Shown here: positions 26,494-34,045 of the stretch, one piece after another | Layout: every line of letters begins with the position of its first letter | Numbering within the stretch: position 1 is the stretch's first letter | Source: Porphyromonadaceae bacterium | GTDB taxonomy: Bacteria; Bacteroidota; Bacteroidia; Bacteroidales; CAMTPD01 | Assembly: GCA_003447595.1 (NCBI GenBank) | Contig: DLYT01000090.1 | Location: forward strand, 37,517-74,174 | Reading direction: 5' to 3' | DNA: 36,658 bases | Position numbers and translations under genes: made by a program | The notes under the pieces: model-generated | The model's database searches: none | What the model was told of the DNA's origin: nothing | What the model saw: only the letters and a program-made list of their open reading frames with translations

Positions 26494-27258
26494 TTATAGC
26501 TTATTTTTACTGTTAATAATCAATTTCTCCAAGAAATGAATCTGGTCTGCAAAGTAAACATTTTTTTCGGGATATTTCAAACTTAGCTTTTTAATTATTT
26601 CCAGTGCTTTTTCATATCTTTTCTGTTTTATATAAATACGAGCCAGCGTTTCGGTAAAAAAGTCATCTTCTTGACTTTCTGGAACATCCTCTTGTTGCCC
26701 CTCATCCATTCTTGAATCGTCGACTTCTTCTTCCTCTTCTTCAAATGAAAATTTAAAGTTTGCTTCATCTGTCGAGATAAATGAGTCGATCAAGTCCTGA
26801 TGCTGCATCTTATTATCCACAACTTCAGAAAATTCACGCTCCGGCGTTTTATTTCCACCACTCCAAAACAGATAATCGTTTGAAACAGATGCAGCCAAGG
26901 CTTCATTTTCGAGCGATAATGTATTCGGTTCCGGTACATTACGAGCCGTAAGAAAGTCTTCAATTAAAGTAAAACCTTCACGATCGTTTTGATTGAGCTG
27001 AGTAAGTTTGGGATATTGTAAAAAACGCTCTCCCTCAATGAGCATGAAGAGTTTTCGTCGGTCTGTAATTCCCACAGCCAAACGCCTCAATTCATCTGCA
27101 AATGAAGGATCGTTGAGCAGACTCAAATTCTTCAAATAAAGCATCTTTACCACCTGAAAATAAGGAAACATCGACAGCAACTCCTTTAATTCGGGAAGTG
27201 TTTTAGCATTAAGCAAAGACGGAGTCTTTAATAAAGCGTAAAGTTCATTGGTTGTCAT
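26494..27258 (-). CDS. Conserved Bacteroidetes protein with C-terminal TPR-like repeat
   Basis: A 254-residue protein without a family name I can give. The N-terminal half is helical (LYALLKTPSLLN, then LLSMFPYFQVVKMLYLKNL, residues 5-47), like a repeated helical bundle. The middle has a very acidic stretch (FEEEEEEVDDSRMDEGQQED, about 172-191). The C-terminal 50 residues fit one TPR unit (ETLARIYIKQKRYEKALEIIKKLSLKYPE) and a second incomplete one. No signal peptide, so probably cytosolic. It sits 9 bases after lptE and 2 bases before secG, an order I recall as conserved in this phylum, which suggests an envelope-biogenesis role; that is inference. Confidence 0.75.
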   Translation of the reverse strand: MTTNELYALLKTPSLLNAKTLPELKELLSMFPYFQVVKMLYLKNLSLLNDPSFADELRRLAVGITDRRKLFMLIEGERFLQYPKLTQLNQNDREGFTLIEDFLTARNVPEPNTLSLENEALAASVSNDYLFWSGGNKTPEREFSEVVDNKMQHQDLIDSFISTDEANFKFSFEEEEEEVDDSRMDEGQQEDVPESQEDDFFTETLARIYIKQKRYEKALEIIKKLSLKYPEKNVYFADQIHFLEKLIINSKNKL

Positions 27259-27267
27259 AAAGCCCTA

Positions 27268-27771
27268 TTACCAGTTTCCGACAGTTGCGTTATAGATAAG
27301 CTCACAAAGCTCTTTATCAATCTCTCTCAACAACTCGTCTTGTACCGAATCGAGCGACTGTGAACTATCAAAATCACGATATGCTGAGAACGTTTGCTCA
27401 AAATCCTGATCCGGATTGTTTCGGTTTGTATATCGCACACGTACTTTTACAGTCAATCGGGTTACTGCTGCGTAGGCATCTGCCTGTACATTTTGCGGCG
27501 TTAAATCATAACCAACGATCTCACCTTCCAACTCAATATCACCGTTATTAGGCACAAACGACAAACGCGTTTGTGTAGTAAAGATATCAATCAAAGCCTC
27601 AGAAAACATCTGAGACAAAGGAGGATATACCAACGGAGCTTGGTTAGGAAACTCTTTGATCGTGATTGTTTTAATCTTCGTGTAATCGATAGAAGCTCCA
27701 TTAAACTTATACGAAATAGAGCAACCAGCAAGGATTACCAATGAGATCAGACATAAAATATATCTATTCAT
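27268..27771 (-). CDS. lptE: LptE-like LPS-assembly lipoprotein
   Basis: A 167-residue lipoprotein. The signal peptide ends in the lipobox LAGC (Cys about residue 17), so the mature protein is anchored in a membrane, presumably the outer one. The body has the small alpha/beta fold of LptE: GASIDYTKIKTITIKEFPNQAPLVYPPLSQMFSEALIDIF, then L-LxGEIVGYDLTPQ. In LptDE it plugs and chaperones the LptD barrel that inserts lipopolysaccharide. The upstream start at 27783 is a TTG; the ATG at 27771 puts a short positively charged n-region before the hydrophobic stretch and is preferred. Eleven or so bases after the activator gene. Confidence 0.85.
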   Translation of the reverse strand: MNRYILCLISLVILAGCSISYKFNGASIDYTKIKTITIKEFPNQAPLVYPPLSQMFSEALIDIFTTQTRLSFVPNNGDIELEGEIVGYDLTPQNVQADAYAAVTRLTVKVRVRYTNRNNPDQDFEQTFSAYRDFDSSQSLDSVQDELLREIDKELCELIYNATVGNW

Positions 27772-27783
27772 ATTCAATTGCAA

Positions 27784-28989
27784 CTAGTCGAGATTATATT
27801 CTTTAATTTTTCGATACAGGGTTCGTTCAGAGATCTTTAGATCATTTGCCGCATTTTTACGCTTTCCACCATGACGCTCCAATGCCTTCTTGATCATTTC
27901 CTTCTCAACATCCTCAAGAGAAAGAGATTCCTCTACATACTCTTCCGGCTCTTCGATCTGATGTATCGGTTGTGGATGAATTGTCGCGGGCGCATGATGT
28001 AAGTTTGTTTGTGCCGGCGTATAGCTTTGCTCCTGCGGAACAGCGACATTGCCCGACATGATCTCATGTACAAGCTTTTTCAACTCATTTACATCCTTTT
28101 TCATATCAAACAACACCTGATATAAAATCTCACGCTCGTTGTTAAACATCTTTTGATCTTCCTGCTTTGGAACTAAAACCGGTAGATGCGTCGATTCTGC
28201 CTCCGGCAAATATTTTCTTAATTCAAAAGCGGTAATCTCTCTATTGGGTTCAATTACGGAAATTCGTTCCGTAAGATTTTTCAATTCCCTCACATTGCCC
28301 GGCCAGCGATAAGCCATCAATGCTTCTTTTGCGTCGTCAGACAAACGCAGCGTTGGCATTCGATATTTTTCGGCACAATCTGCCGCAAACTTACGAAACA
28401 ACAATACGATATCTTCACGTCTATCACGCAAGGGGGGCACCTGGATAGGCACCGTATTTAATCGATAGTATAAATCTTCTCTGAATTTACCCTCCTTCAC
28501 GGCTTTCAACATATTTACATTGGTTGCAGCCACAATACGAACATTGGTTTTTAGCACTTTGGAAGAACCTACCTTGATAAACTCTCCCGACTCTAGAATA
28601 CGCAGAAGTCGAGCTTGGGTAGGAACCGGAAGCTCCCCCACTTCATCTAGAAAGATCGTACCACCATCTGCTACTTCAAAGTATCCTTTTCGATCCGACA
28701 GAGCACCTGTAAAAGATCCTTTTTCGTGACCAAAAAGCTCTGAATCTATTGTTCCTTCGGGTATTGCACCGCAGTTTACGGCAATATATTGACCATGCTT
28801 ACGTGCGCTATATTGATGTATAATTTGTGGGAATGTCTCTTTACCTACTCCACTTTCACCGGTAATTAAAACAGAAAGATCTGTTGCCGCAACCTGCAAC
28901 GCCACTTCAATCGCTCTGTCTAATGCAGCATTATTACCAATAATGCCAAAGCGTTGCTTTACTTGTTTTGTATCAACTTTATTTACCAT
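27784..28989 (-). CDS. Sigma-54-dependent transcriptional activator without receiver domain
   Basis: A 401-residue AAA+ bacterial enhancer-binding protein. It starts almost directly with the AAA+ domain: Walker A GESGVGKET (44-52), the sigma-54 contact loop GSFTGA (91-96, where GAFTGA is commonest), Walker B GGTIFLDEVGE (109-119), the R-finger region (REDLYYRLN) and the sensor II helix WPGNVRELKNL. A linker of about 70 residues, rich in Pro, Gln and Glu, leads to a Fis-type helix-turn-helix at 365-400 (KRKNAANDLKISERTLYRKIKEY). There is no N-terminal receiver or sensor domain, so activity is probably controlled by expression or a partner. First gene of the unit with lptE and secG. I saw no clear -24/-12 sigma-54 site in the window. 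Confidence 0.9.
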   Translation of the reverse strand: MVNKVDTKQVKQRFGIIGNNAALDRAIEVALQVAATDLSVLITGESGVGKETFPQIIHQYSARKHGQYIAVNCGAIPEGTIDSELFGHEKGSFTGALSDRKGYFEVADGGTIFLDEVGELPVPTQARLLRILESGEFIKVGSSKVLKTNVRIVAATNVNMLKAVKEGKFREDLYYRLNTVPIQVPPLRDRREDIVLLFRKFAADCAEKYRMPTLRLSDDAKEALMAYRWPGNVRELKNLTERISVIEPNREITAFELRKYLPEAESTHLPVLVPKQEDQKMFNNEREILYQVLFDMKKDVNELKKLVHEIMSGNVAVPQEQSYTPAQTNLHHAPATIHPQPIHQIEEPEEYVEESLSLEDVEKEMIKKALERHGGKRKNAANDLKISERTLYRKIKEYNLD

Positions 28990-29025
28990 ATCCGTTTTTC
29001 CTGTAAATCTTTCAGTTCAATATGA

Positions 29026-29033
29026 CAAAACTA
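29026..29033 (-). promoter_or_regulatory. Possible -7 box for the sigma-54 activator-lptE-secG unit
   Basis: On the minus strand TAGTTTTG matches TAnnTTTG, about 37 bases upstream of the ATG at 28989. The -33 region (TCTT) is a poor match. Confidence 0.4.
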
Positions 29034-29075
29034 CAAATCATTTTTCGAAATAAAGAATCGAAACCTGAGCTGCCT

Positions 29076-29906
29076 CTACTTTTTATACTTTTTACCCGCT
29101 AATTCGTATGTTTTATCTTTCAAAAATTGGCCAAAGGCTTTTACATCTTTGTACTGATCTTGCTCTTCGGGGGTAATCACTTCACCAAAGCGAATGTGAA
29201 TCTCGTGTCCTTGCTTATTGTGAAATTCGTGGGCCAATCTGAGCGATCGCAAGCGCCAATCGATCAAATCCAAGAAATTGAAAAACCATGAATTAGAACC
29301 TGTAAAATACATCGGCACCACCGGTACACGAGCATTTTTGATTAGTTTCACAACCGTAGGTTGCCACTCCCTGTCTTCAATATGCGTTATTTTATTCTTC
29401 GAAACGGCACCGGCAGGAAAAAACCCAAGCGGATGCCCTTCCTTCAAATGCGCCATACATTGCTTTACGCCTGCTACACTGGAACGAGCCGATAGCTTTC
29501 CTCCTTGAAAAGGATTCACACCAATGAAGTAATCTTCCATACAGTCTACATTGCTCAAAAGCCAGTTTACCATCATTTTATAATCGTTTCGCTGCTGCCC
29601 CATGATACTAATAGCGGTAATACCATCCACATGCCCATAAGGGTGATTCGAAACAGTAATAAATGCACCTTCCGGTAAATTTTGCAAGGCTTCGGGATTA
29701 TCAACAATTCTCTTAATCCCCAATCCATCTAATAAGTGATTGACAAAAGGCAATCCCACTAGGTGCTTAGAATCATCATATACACGGTTTGCTTTATCAA
29801 CCCCGGCCACTTTCGACGCGATTTTCAACAATAGATCACCGTGCTTTCCTCTAAGCGCAGGATGTAACTTTTTTAAATCATCTGTACTAATTAATTTATC
29901 TTTCAT
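29076..29906 (-). CDS. PlsC-superfamily acyltransferase (HX5D, OlsA/GlsA-like)
   Basis: A 276-residue acyltransferase and last gene of the inositol-lipid operon. The active-site motif is NHPYGHVDG (His88, Asp94), which has five residues between His and Asp, as in the hemolysin/ornithine- or glycine-lipid O-acyltransferase branch, rather than four as in classical PlsC. The acceptor-binding motif reads GFFPAGAVS near residue 170 instead of PEGT, again as in that branch. It should transfer an acyl chain from acyl-ACP or acyl-CoA to a lyso-lipid at the inner membrane. ATG at 29906 is chosen; an upstream ATG at 29933 lies inside a hairpin. Only 17 bases separate the hairpin from the ATG, so it cannot have its own promoter and must be read through from the inositol-phosphate synthase gene. 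Confidence 0.85.
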   Translation of the reverse strand: MKDKLISTDDLKKLHPALRGKHGDLLLKIASKVAGVDKANRVYDDSKHLVGLPFVNHLLDGLGIKRIVDNPEALQNLPEGAFITVSNHPYGHVDGITAISIMGQQRNDYKMMVNWLLSNVDCMEDYFIGVNPFQGGKLSARSSVAGVKQCMAHLKEGHPLGFFPAGAVSKNKITHIEDREWQPTVVKLIKNARVPVVPMYFTGSNSWFFNFLDLIDWRLRSLRLAHEFHNKQGHEIHIRFGEVITPEEQDQYKDVKAFGQFLKDKTYELAGKKYKK

Positions 29907-29923
29907 GTTGTTATAGTAAACAA

Positions 29924-29961
29924 GAAGGTGCATTAGAGGCTAACACCTCTAACACACCTTC
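29924..29961 (-). terminator. Hairpin between inositol-phosphate synthase and the acyltransferase
   Basis: On the minus strand GAAGGTGTGTTAGAGG (29961-29946) pairs over 16 bases (two G-T pairs) with CCTCTAATGCACCTTC (29939-29924), around a six-base loop, followed by TTGTTTACTA. A partial terminator or attenuator; the T-tract is broken. Confidence 0.7.
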
Positions 29962-29983
29962 ATGATATTTTATTATTATTGAA

Positions 29984-31282
29984 TTAATCAATATAGTCCA
30001 TTGTCTCTTCGCCAATGATTTTACGAAGCGTATTTTTCAACTTCACAGATTGGATAAACAAATCGTGTTCAGCAATGTGTTCGAAGTCGTGCATTGGGCT
30101 CTTGAAGTAGAATGACAACCAGCTTTGGATACCGCTAAAGCCACATCTTGCAGCTAAGTCAGTAAACAATACCAAGTCAAGACACAAAGGTGCAGCCAAG
30201 ATAGAGTCACGGCAAAGGAAATCCACTTTCAATTGCATTGGATAACCCAACCAACCAAACAAGTCGATGTTGTCCCAACCTTCTTTGTTGTCTTTGCGAG
30301 GTGGATAATAGTTGATTCTTACTTTGTGGTAAACGTTACCATAAAGTTCAGGGTAAAGATCTGGTTGAAGGATGTTATCAATAACCGATAGTTTACTTTC
30401 TTCTTTAGTTTTGAAAGAACCCGGATCATCAAGAACTTCACCGTCTCTGTTACCAAGAATGTTTGTAGAGAACCATCCGCTCAATCCCAACATACGAGTT
30501 TTCAACATTGGAGAAAGAACTGTTTTCAACATAGTTTGACCTGTTTTGAAGTCTTTACCACAAATTGGAACATTGTTTTTCGCTGAAAGGTCCCAAATTG
30601 CAGGCATATCAACAGTCAAGTTTGGCGCACCGTTGATATATGCTACGTTTTCGCTCAATGCAGCGTAAGCATAAATCATAGATGGAGCGATCAAATCGCT
30701 GTTGTCTCTAAGACCTTGTTCAAATTTAGCCAAATCTTTGTGGATTTCTTCCATTTGCAAGAAAACTTCTGTACTACCACACCAGATCATTACCGCGCGG
30801 TCACAGTTGTTTGCTGCTTTGAAATCACGAATATCTTGACGTACTTGTTCTGCCAATTCCATTTTAGTAGGAGCAGCTTTTACCCAAGTACCATGTAAAC
30901 GCTTCACGTAGTTTTGATCGAAAACAGCTTTCATTGGTTTAATTGACGAAAGCTCTTCTTTTACTTTATCAAGATCTTCTACTGTCAATACTTCTGCGTG
31001 TCTTGCAGCTTCGTAGATATTATCTTCGAAGATATCCCAACCGCCAAAAGCAATGTCATTAAGATCTGCCAAAGGTACTACATCTTTAATTTTAGGGAAA
31101 CGGTTTTCTTCACGTTTTCCTAAACGCATAGTAGCCAACTGAGTGATAGAACCAATAGGTAGACCTACGCCTTTGCGTACAGCTAATGTACCTGCGATAA
31201 ACGTAGAAGCAACTGCGCCTCCAACACCTACAACAAGAACGCCAAGTTTACCTTTAGCTTCTTTGACTTGAATCTTTTCCAT
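29984..31282 (-). CDS. myo-Inositol-1(3)-phosphate synthase
   Basis: A 432-residue member of the NAD-dependent inositol-phosphate synthase family, making inositol phosphate from glucose 6-phosphate in the cytosol. The Rossmann motif VVGVGGAVASTFIAG is at residues 17-31. Conserved core stretches follow: GTWVKAAPTKMELA (about 130), GKDFKTGQT (about 245), GLSGWFSTNILGNRDG (about 265-280), and DSILAAPLCLDLVLF (about 368-382) in the active-site region. Length agrees with other Bacteroidetes enzymes (about 430). It is 59 bases downstream of the HAD gene, with no promoter in the gap. Among bacteria this enzyme is uncommon and in Bacteroidetes marks inositol-lipid synthesis, which fits the CDP-alcohol phosphatidyltransferase three genes upstream. 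Confidence 0.94.
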   Translation of the reverse strand: MEKIQVKEAKGKLGVLVVGVGGAVASTFIAGTLAVRKGVGLPIGSITQLATMRLGKREENRFPKIKDVVPLADLNDIAFGGWDIFEDNIYEAARHAEVLTVEDLDKVKEELSSIKPMKAVFDQNYVKRLHGTWVKAAPTKMELAEQVRQDIRDFKAANNCDRAVMIWCGSTEVFLQMEEIHKDLAKFEQGLRDNSDLIAPSMIYAYAALSENVAYINGAPNLTVDMPAIWDLSAKNNVPICGKDFKTGQTMLKTVLSPMLKTRMLGLSGWFSTNILGNRDGEVLDDPGSFKTKEESKLSVIDNILQPDLYPELYGNVYHKVRINYYPPRKDNKEGWDNIDLFGWLGYPMQLKVDFLCRDSILAAPLCLDLVLFTDLAARCGFSGIQSWLSFYFKSPMHDFEHIAEHDLFIQSVKLKNTLRKIIGEETMDYID

Positions 31283-31341
31283 AATAAAACGTTTATATCT
31301 ATATTATTTTATTTCGGCTGAATCAACAATATCAGTCGTGT

Positions 31342-32076
31342 TTATAAATTGAATACTTCTTTAAGGTCAGAAAAATTGGTAATCACAACATCTGCTGTTG
31401 CGCCTTCTTTCTCATCGCCCCAACCTTTTCCTTTCAGCCAAATGGTTTGGCAGCCGATTTGAGTTGCGGGTACAATATCTTTGGTATATGAGTCGCCAAT
31501 CACGACTAGTTCTCCTGGTTTAAACTCAAACTTATTTACGCCTAATGCGAATATAGCAGCGTCTGGTTTACGAACACCTACTACGGCCGATTCTACAATC
31601 TCATCAAAGTAGCCATATAGCCCAAAGTCCTTCAATACTGTTTCAAGATTTCCATAAAAATTAGATACCATTACAATAGGATAGCGTTGTTTTAATTCCT
31701 CTAAAATAGGTATAGCAATCTTATGAACATCGCGAACAAAGGTATAACATAGATTGGAAATCGCAAGAGAATATTCAAAACTTTTGTTTTCGTTCACCAA
31801 AAAACCGTTTTCAATAAGCCAGTTAATTTGAATTTCCGTCTTCAATTTCAGTACATCTAAGAAGGTATGTTCAGGCTTAATGATCGGAACACGAGCCAAT
31901 GTACGTTCGCCATGCACGTATGCATCACGAAAAACCTCGTATGACACAGGCACTTTCACTTCTTGGTATGCTTTCCACAATACTTCAGCCCAGTGCATAC
32001 CATTGCTGTCAATCGTACCACCGTAATCAAATATTATTCCCTTTATTTTATTTAAATCAAACATTTTCTTCAACAT
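31342..32076 (-). CDS. HAD-superfamily hydrolase with atypical DxG nucleophile motif
   Basis: A 244-residue haloacid-dehalogenase-type protein (beta-phosphoglucomutase/phosphatase-like, helical cap about residues 30-120). Motif I is IFDYGGTIDS with the nucleophile Asp17; the second aspartate of the usual DxDGT is Gly19 here. Motif II Ser is in VMVSNFYGN, motif III Lys in GVRKPDAAIF, motif IV in VVIGDSYTKDI. The missing general acid/base Asp implies either an altered phosphatase mechanism or a non-phosphatase reaction. In the operon it precedes inositol-phosphate synthase and follows the YbhN-like gene (overlap of 20 bases, or 8 if the second ATG at 32064 is used). A role in removing a phosphate from an inositol-containing intermediate would fit the pathway but is unproven. 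Confidence 0.82.
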   Translation of the reverse strand: MLKKMFDLNKIKGIIFDYGGTIDSNGMHWAEVLWKAYQEVKVPVSYEVFRDAYVHGERTLARVPIIKPEHTFLDVLKLKTEIQINWLIENGFLVNENKSFEYSLAISNLCYTFVRDVHKIAIPILEELKQRYPIVMVSNFYGNLETVLKDFGLYGYFDEIVESAVVGVRKPDAAIFALGVNKFEFKPGELVVIGDSYTKDIVPATQIGCQTIWLKGKGWGDEKEGATADVVITNFSDLKEVFNL

Positions 32077-33100
32077 TTAATGGTGTTTCATCCAATGCAG
32101 GCAAAGTGCTCGCATCGGGTTGTAATTTCATAATCATCATACCCAACGCAATCCAAAACAATTCGCGAATACGGGTGATGATACTTACGGAAAAGCCCAA
32201 ATTGGCCGGTAAAGCAAGCAGCTTAAGTGCCAATATATATCCACCCTCTCGCGTACCCAACTGCATTGGCGAAAAGAACAAGATATTGGCAAAAAGAGAT
32301 GAAAAAGCAACAACGATCACACTATCGATAAATGTGATATCGAAGCCCATTGCTTGCACTATAAAGTAAATCTCAAGACAACCCACTACGCGGGCCAACA
32401 ACTCGAGTCCGAGCGAACTATAGAAGCGGCGTTTTTGATTACCATGCAAATGCGCAATCTGCTCGTCTATAATTTGCAACTTTTCTTCGTTGTTTTGGTA
32501 GAACTTCAATGCCCACTTCTTTACATAAGGCAACTTACGCAACAAGGTAAATACCTTTACGACCATTCCCTTTTTATAACCTTTAAAAAATAAGATCAGC
32601 AAAGCAAAGCATACGACAAATACCCCTACGAGTGTGCCGATCAGCCCCTCATCCATCGGAATGGTTATGGCTATAAGCAAAGCTGAAATCATCCAAAGCA
32701 AGAAGTGAGACACAACGTGCATCATCGAGTAAAGAATTACAGATGATGTCGCTTTGGTAGTTCCCACATATCTCTTCAACTCCAGAATGCGGTAAGGTTC
32801 GCCTCCCATCAAACCGACAGGGGTAGAACAGTTGATTGCATATCCGGTAATTGTAAGTTTCAGAATATATAAAAATGGTATGCGTTTCGCCTCTTCGCAA
32901 TTGTTGCGAATAATCAAACGCCACGACAAGGCATTCAAGACATAAACTACCAACCATACCGCAAGAACGGCAAGAAACCACCATCCGGTATCTTCAATAT
33001 TTTTCAAGATCGACTGCCAGCCAATATTAGCAACCATGATGCCAACGGCTAGGATCCCGATAGCGAAAAGAATATTATTTACGATCGCCGATTTTTTCAC
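32057..33100 (-). CDS. YbhN/UPF0104 (LPG-synthase TM-domain) multi-helix protein
   Basis: A 347-residue integral membrane protein with about eight helices, of the family shared by the membrane part of MprF and the AglD/YbhN flippases. The family landmark is GLMGGEPYRILELKRYVGTTKATSSVILYSMMHVV (about residues 80-115), and a second conserved part is LGTREGGYILALKLL (about 275). Start choice: the open frame extends to a TTG, but at 33100 a GTG follows a strong Shine-Dalgarno site (AAGGAG, 7 bases upstream), and the GTGA overlaps the stop of the preceding gene by 4 bases. Proteins of this family move or modify lipids across membranes; in this operon it is a candidate inositol-lipid flippase or a head-group transfer partner. 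Confidence 0.85.
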   Translation of the reverse strand: MKKSAIVNNILFAIGILAVGIMVANIGWQSILKNIEDTGWWFLAVLAVWLVVYVLNALSWRLIIRNNCEEAKRIPFLYILKLTITGYAINCSTPVGLMGGEPYRILELKRYVGTTKATSSVILYSMMHVVSHFLLWMISALLIAITIPMDEGLIGTLVGVFVVCFALLILFFKGYKKGMVVKVFTLLRKLPYVKKWALKFYQNNEEKLQIIDEQIAHLHGNQKRRFYSSLGLELLARVVGCLEIYFIVQAMGFDITFIDSVIVVAFSSLFANILFFSPMQLGTREGGYILALKLLALPANLGFSVSIITRIRELFWIALGMMIMKLQPDASTLPALDETPLNVEENV

Positions 33101-34017
33101 TTTGTTTCTCCTTCTAGTTTGCAGCTTAATTTGGCACAAAACCGTTCGTGTGTCATTTTCATGTAAATCAACATACCGTTAAGCACAGTTAGTTCAAATA
33201 CAAAGTAAAGCCAAGGTTCATTTATCAATAGAGATACAAACAAAGCAATCACACGTGTATTGAACGATAGCATATTTGTATACTTCATCAAAGGAAGACT
33301 ATAGGTACGAAACTCTGTTCGAAACCATTCGGGAGCATTCTCTCCATATTTTTCATGGATAATCTGCATCATACGCTGCATTTTAGGAGTTTCCCCCTCT
33401 TGCACCTCTGTATATTTGATATAGAATGTATCAAACAACTTCGGAATAAAGTTGTCTTTCCATGTCAGCGTTTCATATTTTTGCTTCAATTGCACCGAGT
33501 TTTCGAGCTCACTACCTGATTTTCCTTTCAAAAACAGCAAGTGTAAGTTGCGATAATAGTCGGCAAGAGCAGCCTGTTTACGGTGAGAAAGTCCGGCAGC
33601 CGCCGCCAAAACCCAAATCCACCATCCCCACTCGGGCATCAGCCTCAAGCAAATGGCCACATAAATGGTGATGAACCAAAAATCTCCACACAGCCCATCC
33701 AGAATACGACCTATCGGCGACTTTTTACCCGTCATTCGGGCAAGTTGGCCGTCGGCACTATCGTATGAGTTGGCCCACACCAAGAGAAACATCCCCAGGA
33801 TATTGATTGCCAAATCGTTGAAATAAAAACAAATTCCGGCAGCAACACCGATAAAAATACCCAGTATCGTTACCGTATTGGGAGATATATTCAGTTTATC
33901 AAAAAACAATGCCCAACGATAACCGATGGGTCTGTAAAAATGAATATCTATAAATTCTTCCGTATCCATCGACTTAAGGGTCGACTCCAAAGAAGGTTTT
34001 GTTGTTTCTGTGCTCAT
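33097..34017 (-). CDS. CDP-alcohol phosphatidyltransferase, putative phosphoinositol-lipid synthase
   Basis: A 306-residue membrane enzyme with about six helices. The catalytic signature DG(X)2AR(X)8G(X)3D is at residues 89-107 (Asp86, Asp89, Gly90, Ala93, Arg94, Gly103, Asp107). The last Asp normally comes three residues after (DxxxD); here it is Asp112, with four residues between (DGLCGD), a subfamily difference. These enzymes use a CDP-linked alcohol and release CMP. With an NTP transferase and inositol-phosphate synthase in the operon, a phosphoinositol transfer is likely; the donor could be CDP-diacylglycerol plus inositol phosphate, or CDP-inositol plus a lipid alcohol. Residues 130-300 (cytosolic loop of about 100 residues with NSVQLKQKYETLTW) are an unusual insertion between helices. 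Stop overlaps the YbhN-like start by four bases. Confidence 0.88.
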   Translation of the reverse strand: MSTETTKPSLESTLKSMDTEEFIDIHFYRPIGYRWALFFDKLNISPNTVTILGIFIGVAAGICFYFNDLAINILGMFLLVWANSYDSADGQLARMTGKKSPIGRILDGLCGDFWFITIYVAICLRLMPEWGWWIWVLAAAAGLSHRKQAALADYYRNLHLLFLKGKSGSELENSVQLKQKYETLTWKDNFIPKLFDTFYIKYTEVQEGETPKMQRMMQIIHEKYGENAPEWFRTEFRTYSLPLMKYTNMLSFNTRVIALFVSLLINEPWLYFVFELTVLNGMLIYMKMTHERFCAKLSCKLEGETK

Positions 34018-34045
34018 TGGTTCTACGTTCGTTAGTTGACGTATA

